64,000 bases of DNA, from contig NZ_KI632511.1 of the NCBI RefSeq assembly GCF_000504285.1, positions 1,795,372-1,859,371 on the forward strand, read 5' to 3'. A program made the translations under genes and the position numbers. Below the pieces are notes generated by a model. That model was given only the letters and a program-made list of their open reading frames with translations. It ran no database searches and had not been told where the DNA came from. This stretch comes from Actinospica robiniae DSM 44927. Its GTDB lineage: Bacteria > Actinomycetota > Actinomycetes > Streptomycetales > Catenulisporaceae. Below are positions 25,330-33,204 of this stretch, one piece after another (position 1 is the first letter of the stretch; the number at the start of each line of letters is the position of its first letter).

Positions 25330-26436
25330 ATGCATCCACGCACCCTGCTCGCGGCGGCACTCGCCGTCGGGCTCGCGGGCGGCTCGAGCGTCCTGGGGGC
25401 CGCCGCGGCCTCGGCGGCTACGGCCGGCTACACCGTCACGGACCTGGGCACCCTCGGCTACATCTCCTCGTCCGGCGGCGGTCTGAACGCCGCCGGGGAA
25501 GTCGGCGGCGTCTCCTCGCTGTCCGAGACGCTTCCCGCGACCGGCTGCCCGCCCAAGTACGGCGTGCGCAAGCCGTGCGTCGTGCACCCGGAGCACGCCT
25601 TCAGCTACGCGGCCGGGACCATGACCGACCTGGGCACACTCGGCGGGATGGACTCGTCCGCGAACGCGATCAACACCGGCGGCACCCTCGTCGGCTCGGC
25701 GCAGCTGGCCAGCGGATCCACCCACGCCGCCGTCTTCAGCGGCGGCACCATCACCGACCTGGGCACGCTCGACGGCGCCGCAGCCGCCAGCAACGCCCTC
25801 GCCGTCAACGACAACGGGCAGATCGCCGGCTGGTCCACCGCTCCCGGCGCCACCGGAAACCACGCCTTCCTGTACACGAACGGATCGATGATCGACCTCG
25901 GCACGATCGACGGCGGTACCAGCAGCGTGGCCAACGGGATCAACGACGCGGGCGTGGTGATCGGCAACTCCGACACCGCGGACAGCGACGAGCGCGGCTT
26001 CGTGTACCAGAACGGCACCGTGACCGACGTCGGCACCCTCGGCGGCCCGAACTCCTCGGTGAACGCCATCAACGACGCCGGCGTCGTCACCGGATCCTCC
26101 CAGGACGCCGGCGACACCTCGCACCCGTTCGTCTACTCCAACGGCAAGATGACCAGTCTCGGCACGTACAACATCGACACCACCCCACAGGCGATCAACG
26201 ACGCCGGCGTCATCGTCGGCCAGACCTACGGCGTCAACACCGCAGGCGACCCCTTCGAGGACGCGTTCATCTACCGCAACGGCACCTTCACGGACCTCAA
26301 CACCCTCATCCCGGCCGGCTCGGGCTGGGAACTGACCGACGCCGTCTCCATCACCGGCACCGGAGAGATCCTCGCCGACGCCACGAACACCACCACCGGC
26401 CAGAACCACGCCGTACTGCTGACCCCGGCGGGCTGA
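25330..26436 (+). CDS. Secreted HAF-repeat beta-propeller-like protein
   Basis: 368 residues from ATG 25330 with AAGGAGG 5-6 bp upstream. A signal peptide (LLAAALAVGLAGGSSVLGAAAASA, cleaved after about residue 30) is followed by at least six HAF-type repeats of about 45-55 residues. Each repeat has a HAF-like tripeptide or variant (HAFSY, HAAVF, HAFLY), then TDLGTLGG or a variant, and an AIND.G.V.G element. HAF repeats form propeller-like extracellular domains of unknown function. It stands alone, with a strong terminator hairpin 32 bp after the stop. It may have an envelope or surface role, or bind a polymer. Confidence 0.9.
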   Translation: MHPRTLLAAALAVGLAGGSSVLGAAAASAATAGYTVTDLGTLGYISSSGGGLNAAGEVGGVSSLSETLPATGCPPKYGVRKPCVVHPEHAFSYAAGTMTDLGTLGGMDSSANAINTGGTLVGSAQLASGSTHAAVFSGGTITDLGTLDGAAAASNALAVNDNGQIAGWSTAPGATGNHAFLYTNGSMIDLGTIDGGTSSVANGINDAGVVIGNSDTADSDERGFVYQNGTVTDVGTLGGPNSSVNAINDAGVVTGSSQDAGDTSHPFVYSNGKMTSLGTYNIDTTPQAINDAGVIVGQTYGVNTAGDPFEDAFIYRNGTFTDLNTLIPAGSGWELTDAVSITGTGEILADATNTTTGQNHAVLLTPAG

Positions 26437-26468
26437 CCCCGGTCGCCCGTCGACGGCCCACACGCATC

Positions 26469-26501
26469 GGCCCCGGGACCGGGACATCCGGTTCCGGGGC
26501 C
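26469..26501. terminator. Terminator hairpin after the HAF-repeat gene
   Basis: GGCCCCGGGACCGG and CCGGTTCCGGGGCC form a 14 bp stem with one G-T-type mismatch around a GACAT loop, 32 bp after the stop codon. Confidence 0.7.
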
Positions 26502-26636
26502 CGGTCGCGCCCCACGAAGTAGACGTGGCCGATGATGTCGAACCCGGTAGCATTGGCGTGACGCTCCGTGGATGCGGTCGTCTGCCGATCTCATCACGCT
26601 GCTTCTGTCGGTCGCCGATCGTTGGGGTATCCGGGT

Positions 26637-27170
26637 ATGGTGCTGATCGGCGTGCGTGGCGGCGACACTGTCGCGGAGTTGAACTCGTTGGCGAAATCGC
26701 TGGGCGCCGAGCGTGATCTGGCCGGCCTTGTCCGCCGGGTACCCGGGCCGATCGGGCCGACGGATCTGGGCGGCGCGCTGGACACCCTGAGCGTGGCGCT
26801 GGGCTCCGGCGGGATCGGTGTCGCGCTGGCTCAGTCGCTGTCGGTCTGGCTACGCACGCGGCGCTCGGACGTGAAGCTCACCATCTTCGTGGATGCCGAC
26901 GGAATCCGCTGGAACGTCGATGGACACGAGCGTGAGATCCGCTGGGACTCCATCCAGCGCGTGCGGTTGACCGGTACCGGCATCGGGGCACGCCTCCTCG
27001 TCTGGTGCGAACCCGCCGTCACGCCTCCCAAGCCTGCGCGGCGCGGACCGCACGGCAGTTACTTACTCCTGCAGCCCGCCGTGTACTACGGCCAAGACTC
27101 CTCCCGGACTGTGAACGAGCACATCCGGCAGGCGCTCATGACCTTCGCCGGGGACATGTACGCTCACTGA
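26637..27170 (+). CDS. EACC1-like (effector-associated constant component) protein with a C-terminal beta domain
   Basis: 177 residues from ATG 26637; an in-frame upstream extension to 26568 lacks domain content. The N-terminal half fits the EACC1 pattern: LAKSLGAERDLAGLVRRV, then GPTDLGGALDTLSVALGSGG and a hydrophobic SLSVWLRTRR helix. EACC1 proteins are constant partners of NTP-dependent conflict systems. The C-terminal half (FVDADGIRWNVDGHEREIRWDSI and onward) looks like a PH/GRAM-type beta domain. No effector or NTPase gene is adjacent, which is unusual, and a terminator follows directly. Function as a stand-alone protein is unknown. The ribosome site is weak, so the start is uncertain. 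Confidence 0.6.
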   Translation: MVLIGVRGGDTVAELNSLAKSLGAERDLAGLVRRVPGPIGPTDLGGALDTLSVALGSGGIGVALAQSLSVWLRTRRSDVKLTIFVDADGIRWNVDGHEREIRWDSIQRVRLTGTGIGARLLVWCEPAVTPPKPARRGPHGSYLLLQPAVYYGQDSSRTVNEHIRQALMTFAGDMYAH

Positions 27171-27185
27171 CAGCTCTCGCCTTGA

Positions 27186-27211
27186 GCCGGCGAGCCCGCA
27201 GGCTCGCCGGC
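27186..27211. terminator. Terminator hairpin after the EACC1-like gene
   Basis: GCCGGCGAGCC and GGCTCGCCGGC pair perfectly (11 bp) around CGCA, 15 bp after the stop codon. It lies between convergent genes and may serve both. Confidence 0.75.
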
Positions 27212-27299
27212 CGGGTGACGATCGGCCGGGTTCGTCCGGAATATCATCGTCAAAACCCTGCGGCGCGGCCGTGCGTCACTCGACGTCAGTGCGCTCCGC

Positions 27300-28475
27300 T
27301 CATGCGCCGTTGAAGTTGAGCTGCTGCGCTCCGAACTGGCCCTGATTGATCACTCCAGGGTCCGTCAACAGGCTCGCACCGTTCTTGTTGTGCGGGCCGG
27401 TCGGGCCGACCAGCCCGTTCCACGCCATGAAGTAGGAGGCGAGGGGGTAGTTTTTGTGCAGGGCATTGATCCAGGCGGTGAAGTCGACGGCTGAGTCCGC
27501 CCCGTTGTTCCCGTTGTCGCCGCCGAGTTCGGCGAACGCGAAGGGCTTGCTTTCGTGTTGGGCCAGCCCGGAAAGCTCCTTGTAGGTTTGCGGCACGTCC
27601 TGGGTGTGAGCGGGGGCGGGTCCGGCGGGCTGGTTGGTGTAGCAGTCCGCTCCGACGACGTCGGCGTATTGCCTGCCCGGGAAGTAGTCCGTGGTGGCGG
27701 TGGCTTGGCCGGTCGCGCCGCCGGCGCCGCCCGCCGTCTCGCAAGCGGGCGACCAGACCCAGAGCACGTTGTGCCCTGACGTGCCGAGACTCGCGCCGAC
27801 GCGGCGGAACATGTCCTGCCAGACCTGGCGGAAGACCGCCGGGTCCTGACCGCTCCACCAGAAGGACGCGCCGTTCATCTCGGGCAACGGTCGGAAGAGC
27901 ACGGGCACCCCTGCGTTCGTCAGACGGGCTAATCCGGCTGCGACCTGCGTGAGTTGTCCGTCCCACGCCCGGCCGATCGAGGTGTTCGGCTGGGTCAACT
28001 GAGCGAACTGAGCCGCCGTCATGGGTTTGGTGAATACTGCGCCGGACGGGTTAGGCGCATGGACGCTCACGGCGACCAGTCCACCGGCCGAGGCGTACTG
28101 CGACAGCGCGCCGTCGCAGGACGTGTCGATCACCGGCTGGCCCGAGGCGGGAAGATCGACGTAGTCGCAGCCGATCAGCCCCGGAGAATGCCCGTCGGCC
28201 GACCAGGACGTTGCCGAGAAGCCGGTTCCGTATCCGCCGAAGTACCCGGAGGCGAGCCGTGGTCCCGACGCTCGGGTGGGCAGTGCCTCGAACCAGGCGA
28301 GCTCGCGTTGCGCCGCGGTTCCGGCCAGGGTGTCCGCGGGCGACGCCATGCTGACGTTCGGAACCGTGGACGACGAGTCGCATCCAGCGGCCCCCGTACA
28401 CACCATGCCCAAGCACACGCCGGCCGCCGCGAGGCGGGCCCTGCAGCTGCGCCCGAGGGATCGTGCTCCGGCCAT
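27300..28475 (-). CDS. GH26-like secreted glycoside hydrolase lipoprotein (beta-mannanase type)
   Basis: 391 residues from ATG 28475, which has GGAAGG seven bases upstream; an ATG five codons earlier has none. A lipobox (TGAAGC, Cys near residue 32) indicates anchoring to the outer face of the membrane. The barrel shows GH26 features: VLFRPLPEMNGASFWW carries the acid/base Glu, FAFAELGG the nucleophile Glu, and WVWSP and YFMAWN are typical strands. GH26 enzymes cut beta-mannan or related glucans. It lies on the left flank of the hemicellulase island and faces the EACC1-like gene. The two catalytic Glu residues are present, so it should be active. Confidence 0.82.
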   Translation of the reverse strand: MAGARSLGRSCRARLAAAGVCLGMVCTGAAGCDSSSTVPNVSMASPADTLAGTAAQRELAWFEALPTRASGPRLASGYFGGYGTGFSATSWSADGHSPGLIGCDYVDLPASGQPVIDTSCDGALSQYASAGGLVAVSVHAPNPSGAVFTKPMTAAQFAQLTQPNTSIGRAWDGQLTQVAAGLARLTNAGVPVLFRPLPEMNGASFWWSGQDPAVFRQVWQDMFRRVGASLGTSGHNVLWVWSPACETAGGAGGATGQATATTDYFPGRQYADVVGADCYTNQPAGPAPAHTQDVPQTYKELSGLAQHESKPFAFAELGGDNGNNGADSAVDFTAWINALHKNYPLASYFMAWNGLVGPTGPHNKNGASLLTDPGVINQGQFGAQQLNFNGA

Positions 28476-28776
28476 GATTCCGCCTTCCATGATATTCGTA
28501 TCCTAATAAACCGACCCTGTTTGCCCGCTTACGGGCCGGTTCATCCCAGATTACGGTGCGAGAGCCGGAACGACGGCAATGCGGGAGGCGCGCCGATCCA
28601 TGCCCCCGCCGCCGGACTCCTCCGAAGGGCCCGCGACACCACCGCGAACGCCTCCCCTAACGCCTCCGCGAACGCCGAATCCGGCGTCCCCGTCGTCGCG
28701 CGCTTCACCCGTTTCGCCTAATTCGCCGCCCTCGAAGCGGGTGCCGCGGTCGCCGGGCAATCACGTTGCCTGAGTG
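28476..28776. other. 301 bp without a gene
   Basis: Holds an AT-rich patch around 28490-28515 just upstream of the GH26 start (likely its promoter) and a Pro-rich spurious plus-strand frame at 28579-28773. No gene is supported. Confidence 0.5.
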
Positions 28777-30360
28777 TCACGCCCAGGGCGGGTGCACGAC
28801 GAAGGAGCTCTCGTCGTCGAACGCGGTGGTGCCGTCGGAGACATCGATGTAGAAGGCGCCGGCGCGCAGCCGGATGACCAGATAGGGGTAGTTCAGTGAC
28901 TGCAGATGCACCGAGTCGGCTGTTGCGCCGGGGTGGGGGCAGAACGTGGCGTCTTCGTGGAACAGCTGTGTGCCGTCTGGGGCGCTGAGCTGAAGTCGCA
29001 GTTCGTAGTGGCGCAGGTAGAGCCCGTTGGAGGCGACGAATGAGACGCACTTTGCGTCGGCGAGGCCGCGGACCACCGTGAACGTCGCTTGTCTCCTGGC
29101 GGTCAGGTTGCTGGAGGCGGAAACCGAAGCCAGGTCGGCGTACACGGCCGGGTCGGCGAGGTAGTGGCCGGGTTCGGATACCAGTTCCAGCGACAACGGG
29201 CCGAGCGGCACTGTGCCGGCCGGTATCGCGCTCGGCGAAGGCGACGGGTCAGGGTCAGGGGTGTGGCTTGCGGGGTGCACGGCTGCTGTCGGGGCCGCGG
29301 TCGGGGTCGGCTTGTGCGTCGAGGCGGGCGGCCAGGTCGTAGTCGCGATGACGCCCACGACCACTGCGACGCCGATCGCGCTGGTGACGGCGGGATGCGC
29401 CGCTGCCGGACGCACCACTTTGCGGATCTGGGACGTACCGCGCAGACCGTGTCGAGCGGCGTGAGCTCCCGCTCGACCGACCCTTGCAGCCGAGTGGGCG
29501 CCGGCCACAGCGGCACCCGGCGAACTCCCTACCGCCGCTGATGCCGCAGGCATCCACGCCAACAAGCCTTTCGCATGCAGCGCGGTAACCAGCGACGCAG
29601 GGACACCGATCGGGGCGAGCGACGGAAGCAGCCGCTCCAAGGGGATACGCCGCGCGGCGGCGACCGTGCAGACGGGGCACTGCCGCGTGTGACGGACTAT
29701 TCGCTTACGCCACAACGGCGAACGCCGACCGTCCCAGCTGGAGATCAGGTCCGCCAGGTCGGGACACCGCGGCTTGGCCACGAGAGCCGCGACCAGGCCG
29801 CGCGCTTGTTCCATCTGTTCGCGCATCCGCTGCACCCGCACCCCGGCGTGCGCAACACTCGTGTCAACCGCTTTCGCGAGCTCAGGCCGGCTCAGCAGCC
29901 CGGCTGTCTCCTGCCACCACAGCCCGAGTACCGCTCGGAAGCCGGGATCGAGCCAGCGGGCTGCCTCGGCAACTCGGCGCCGCTCGTCGGACAGCTCCAT
30001 CCGCAAAACGGTCTCGTTCTCGAGCGCGACGTCTCCCGGCAAAGCTCTCGCGTCGTCGACGGCTGCGGTTCGCTCATCCGCCGTCCGCTGCCTGCGCAGG
30101 TGCCCGTCGATCTGATGCACCGCTATGGCCAGCAGCCAAGGTCGGAAGCTCTCGGGTGACCGCAGATCCTTCAGGTCGCGTACGGCCCGCAGCAGGGTCT
30201 CCTGGACGACGTCGTCGACATCGACGTGCCCGCTCAACGCGCGCCCGACGACGTTGTACAGGAGCGGAAGATACTCCGCGACAAGCGCGTCACGCGCCCG
30301 GGCGTCGCCCTGCTGCGCCTCGAGGACGAGCTGGGAACCCTTGGCACTCGCGGTCGTCAC
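28777..30360 (-). CDS. ECF-type sigma factor fused to zinc anti-sigma motif, membrane helix and extracellular AbfB domain
   Basis: 527 residues from GTG 30360, with GGAGGGTG upstream. Sigma region 2 lies at about 15-90 (VDDVVQETLLRAVRDL, FRPWLLAIAVHQI) and region 4 at about 125-185. Residues 224-231, HTRQCPVC, are the H-x3-C-x2-C motif of zinc-binding anti-sigma domains. A single membrane helix lies at about 323-343, followed by a Thr/Pro linker and an AbfB-like arabinose-binding beta-trefoil at about 386-523 (YLRHYELRLQLSAPDGTQLF, EDATFCPHPG). The layout suggests a membrane-tethered sigma factor that senses arabinan or arabinoxylan outside the cell and is released to switch on genes, perhaps the enzyme island beginning 1.1 kb away. 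Confidence 0.85.
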   Translation of the reverse strand: MTTASAKGSQLVLEAQQGDARARDALVAEYLPLLYNVVGRALSGHVDVDDVVQETLLRAVRDLKDLRSPESFRPWLLAIAVHQIDGHLRRQRTADERTAAVDDARALPGDVALENETVLRMELSDERRRVAEAARWLDPGFRAVLGLWWQETAGLLSRPELAKAVDTSVAHAGVRVQRMREQMEQARGLVAALVAKPRCPDLADLISSWDGRRSPLWRKRIVRHTRQCPVCTVAAARRIPLERLLPSLAPIGVPASLVTALHAKGLLAWMPAASAAVGSSPGAAVAGAHSAARVGRAGAHAARHGLRGTSQIRKVVRPAAAHPAVTSAIGVAVVVGVIATTTWPPASTHKPTPTAAPTAAVHPASHTPDPDPSPSPSAIPAGTVPLGPLSLELVSEPGHYLADPAVYADLASVSASSNLTARRQATFTVVRGLADAKCVSFVASNGLYLRHYELRLQLSAPDGTQLFHEDATFCPHPGATADSVHLQSLNYPYLVIRLRAGAFYIDVSDGTTAFDDESSFVVHPPWA

Positions 30361-30797
30361 GCGTTCACCCTCCTGCAGAGTCGAATGCGGAGCAGGTAGG
30401 CACTCACCCTATAGCGATCAACAGCATCCCTCGTCGGCAAGACCGCCTGAGCGGTGCCGGCGGGAACCGTCGGGAGAAAACCGAGGTCACGAATCTCCCA
30501 GAGAACTGCTTCGCCGTCAACACGCGTAGGAATCACAACCGCAGTGCGTGATACAGAACAGAAATCACCGCATATGTCGAATGCAGCCGAATCGGCGACA
30601 GCGGCGAGCCGAACATGGAGGTCAGTGCAGCGGGCCCGGCAGCGCACCGGTCATATCACTTTTCTGCTGTGAGTCTTCTCGCACGGGCCCCTCATCTTGA
30701 CGGGAGATCACACGAGCGTCATAGTGAGGGCCGTCGAGCCGAATCAACCATCCCCGTATGAATTCAGCCCTCTTACACGCATTTCGAGGAGACTCAA
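30361..30797. other. 437 bp intergenic region between the sigma fusion and an FCD gene
   Basis: Promoter space for two divergent genes. I see no coding frame with a family match and no clear palindrome of the types found in the enzyme island. The GGAGGGTG site at its left edge serves the sigma gene and GAGGAG at 30787-30792 serves the FCD gene. Confidence 0.5.
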
Positions 30798-31355
30798 GTG
30801 AGCTATCACATTCGCTCACCACGGCTGAAGATGATGCCGGGGTCCCCGCGAGTACTGGAGCTCGCGCATGACGCCCCGAACGTGGCGACGCGGGAGACCA
30901 CGCGGCCGACGGAACCTCTCTCCCCAAATGTCCTGCTCGAGCTCATCGAGGTACGCCGGCTATTCGAGCCGGCCATCGCCTCCCTCGCGGCAACGCGCGT
31001 CGCGGAGGACTACCTGACCGAGATCGCCGCCCTGCTTGAAGCGATGACCGCGGCCCGCGACGACGCAGCCGCGTTCGGCAGGCTCGATATCGCCTTCCAT
31101 CGCACGGTGACCTTCGCCACCGGGAACGATGCGCTGGCGAGGCTTTTCGGCGGTGTGCCGGCCCAGACCGCCCTCGCCTGGATACCGCGCGGGGTCCTCG
31201 ACGAAGACACCGCAGACACCGTGGTCGCCGAGCACGCCGCCATCCACGCCGCTCTCGCATCCCGCGATCCCGTGCTCGCCCACGCAGCCGCGCTCATCCA
31301 CGTGAGTACCGCGGAGAAATGGCTGCGCAGATCCCTGCTGACCCCGCCGAGCTGA
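30798..31355 (+). CDS. FCD-domain protein lacking the GntR DNA-binding domain
   Basis: 185 residues from GTG 30798 after GAGGAGACTCAA. After an unstructured N-terminus of about 40 residues comes a complete FCD ligand-binding domain (LLELIEVRRLFEPAIASLAA, the metal-site region DIAFHRTV, EHAAIHAAL, and a final HVSTAEKWLRR helix). The winged helix that normally precedes it in FadR-type regulators is absent, and no HTH is found upstream in any frame. It is closely related to the FCD part of the full regulator at 48602-49363 and to a second HTH-less copy at 55759-56268. It could modulate that regulator through mixed dimers, or act as a sugar-acid sensor. Confidence 0.8.
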   Translation: MSYHIRSPRLKMMPGSPRVLELAHDAPNVATRETTRPTEPLSPNVLLELIEVRRLFEPAIASLAATRVAEDYLTEIAALLEAMTAARDDAAAFGRLDIAFHRTVTFATGNDALARLFGGVPAQTALAWIPRGVLDEDTADTVVAEHAAIHAALASRDPVLAHAAALIHVSTAEKWLRRSLLTPPS

Positions 31356-31419
31356 CGGTGAAGCGAACCGGAGGACGGCCACGGAGGAGGCTTCTGCGAT
31401 AGCGATGGCGATACACGAG

Positions 31420-31453
31420 CCGCCCGCCTGGAGAAAGGTCTCCAGGCGGGCGG
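31420..31453. terminator. Bidirectional terminator between convergent FCD and GH12 genes
   Basis: CCGCCCGCCTGGAGA and TCTCCAGGCGGGCGG form a perfect 15 bp stem around AAGG. It lies between the stops of two convergent genes and can serve both. Confidence 0.85.
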
Positions 31454-31471
31454 TCGCGCGGTGCTGCTGTG

Positions 31472-32872
31472 TCAGCTCAGGGTGCAGCTGAGTGTCGGAG
31501 TGGTGTTGGAACCCGAGTAGCTGGCCTGGAACCCGAACGAGGTGTTTCCGCCGGCCGCGACGGAGCCGTTGAAGCTCGCGTTGGTGACGGTCTCGCTCTG
31601 CCCGCTGTGGCTCTCGACTCCGTTCCAGAGGTTGGTGATCTGCTGGTTGCCGCCCCAGTTCCAGGCCACCTTCCAACCCTTGGCGGCCGTGGTCCCGTTG
31701 TTCGTCACGGTGACGTTGGCGGTGAACCCGTTCGCCCATTGGCTGCTCACCACGTAGCTGGCGACGCATCCGCCGCCACTGCCCGTGCCACCGCCGCCGC
31801 CGGAGGAGGAGGTGGTCGCGGCCACGCCGGCGGACTGGGCCGAGACGTTCCCGGCCGCGTCGTAGGCGGCGACCGTGTAGGTGTAGTTCGTCGACGCCGA
31901 CAGGCCGGTGTCGGTGAACGTGGTTCCGCTCGCCGTGCCGACCTGGGTGCCGTTGCGGTACACCCGGTAGCCGGTCACCCCGACGTTGTCGGTGGACGGC
32001 GACCAGGACAGCGAGGCCGAGGAGCTGGTCACGCCGGCGACCTTCACGTCGGTCGGCGTCGAGGGCGCGCTCGTGTCACCACCGCCGCCGCCACCACTGC
32101 TGCCGGCCGTGGCCGAGACCGAGAAGCTGTTCGTGCCCAGACCCTGGCCGCCCTGCCAGATCTCGAAGCCCGCCTCGACGTCGATCAGGTAGTTCGACGG
32201 GTTGATCGAGCCGCGCGAGACCGCGTCCTGGAACAGGGACTTGAGGTCGAGGTTGCTCACGGAGGTCGCGCCGGGGTTCAGCACATAGGAGATGATCTTC
32301 CACGAGGTCTGCTGGCCGGTCCACACGTTCCAGTTCATGCCGTCGACGTTCGAGGTGCCGGTCTGCGAGCCGAAGGGCTGCACACCGCCGCGGCTGTTGA
32401 GCCAGATCATCACCTCGGTGCCGTCCGGCTGGCCGCTGGTGGTGGGCGTGGAGTTGAACCAGATGTCGTAGGAGACGTCGTAGGCACCCGAGGAGGGCTG
32501 CGTGGTGCTCCACGAGGAGACGGCGCTGCCCAGGTTGCTCATCTGGATCGGCAGGCCGCTGTTCGCGGTGCACAACCCCCAGTGGCAGCCCTTGAAGATG
32601 GACGGGTACGTGGCGGGGGCGCCGTTGGTCGCGAGGTTGAAGTTCGCCGTCGACACGGTCCAGGCGGTCCCGCTGGTGTAGTCGATGCACTGCTGCGCGC
32701 TCGAGTTCCACTCGTTGGCCTGGATCTCGTAGGCGCCGGCCGCGATCGTGCCCGTGCCCGAGCAGGTGGACGTGTCCGCCTGCGCGGCCGGTACGGCGAC
32801 GATGGACAGCGCCGCCGCGAAGGCGACCGCGAGGACCGCCGCAAGCGCGCGCGGCCGGAATCTTCGAGTCAT
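31472..32872 (-). CDS. Secreted GH12 endoglucanase/xyloglucanase with Fn3 and CBM2 modules
   Basis: 466 residues from ATG 32872, with AAGGAG seven bases upstream. A signal peptide ends near residue 32. The GH12 domain (about 37-245) has the nucleophile Glu in TEVMIWLNSRGG (E153) and the acid/base Glu in VEAGFEIW (E237). A fibronectin type III domain (about 265-350) follows, then Gly/Ser linkers and a C-terminal CBM2 (about 363-466) with its surface Trp residues and two Cys. GH12 enzymes cut internal beta-1,4 links in cellulose, mixed glucan or xyloglucan. The GH29 and GH27 enzymes in the same island favour xyloglucan or decorated hemicellulose as target. A cre-like palindrome lies 54 bp upstream. 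Confidence 0.9.
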   Translation of the reverse strand: MTRRFRPRALAAVLAVAFAAALSIVAVPAAQADTSTCSGTGTIAAGAYEIQANEWNSSAQQCIDYTSGTAWTVSTANFNLATNGAPATYPSIFKGCHWGLCTANSGLPIQMSNLGSAVSSWSTTQPSSGAYDVSYDIWFNSTPTTSGQPDGTEVMIWLNSRGGVQPFGSQTGTSNVDGMNWNVWTGQQTSWKIISYVLNPGATSVSNLDLKSLFQDAVSRGSINPSNYLIDVEAGFEIWQGGQGLGTNSFSVSATAGSSGGGGGGDTSAPSTPTDVKVAGVTSSSASLSWSPSTDNVGVTGYRVYRNGTQVGTASGTTFTDTGLSASTNYTYTVAAYDAAGNVSAQSAGVAATTSSSGGGGGTGSGGGCVASYVVSSQWANGFTANVTVTNNGTTAAKGWKVAWNWGGNQQITNLWNGVESHSGQSETVTNASFNGSVAAGGNTSFGFQASYSGSNTTPTLSCTLS

Positions 32873-33204
32873 TGGGTACTCCTTTGAGAGACGAGCGAAG
32901 CCGGGTGGGTGGGCCAGCCCGGTTTCGCAAACGTTTCCATCGCTCGGGACCATGCCAAGACGTTGCCCGGGGCTCAAGTACCGGCCGGGTCGACCGAGCG
33001 GCCGGACAACGCAGGACACGCGGGACATCGCAGGTCAGAGCCCTGACCGAGTCGGCTGCCGGAAGGCTGCGTGAGCTCGAATCTGTGAAACTTCCACATA
33101 CCAGTACCTTGATGCGGTGCCAGTCGGAACCTTGTGCCAATCCACCCAGGGGCCGTCCGTCCACGGTGCGGCGCCGGGCCACAGGACCCGGCGCCGCGAT
33201 TTGA
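32873..33204. other. 332 bp promoter region of GH12
   Basis: It separates GH12 (starting at its left edge) from the stop of a GH54 gene. Besides the cre-like site it contains TGTGAAACTTCCACA at 33085-33099, a loose relative of the TGAAATTTTCA palindromes seen elsewhere in the island. No gene is seen. Confidence 0.45.
32926..32939. promoter_or_regulatory. cre-like LacI-family operator upstream of GH12
   Basis: CGCAAACGTTTCCA (reverse TGGAAACGTTTGCG) is close to the palindromic TGWAARCGYTWNCW pattern bound by LacI/CcpA-type regulators. It lies 54 bp upstream of the GH12 start. Binding is inferred, not shown. Confidence 0.45.

Noticed and set aside
25430-26400. Regular internal similarity in the HAF gene
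   Set aside because: These are protein-level HAF repeats, not a DNA repeat element.
28579-28773. Pro-rich 64-residue frame on the plus strand
   Set aside because: No ribosome site and extreme Pro/Ser composition; probably non-coding promoter-side DNA.
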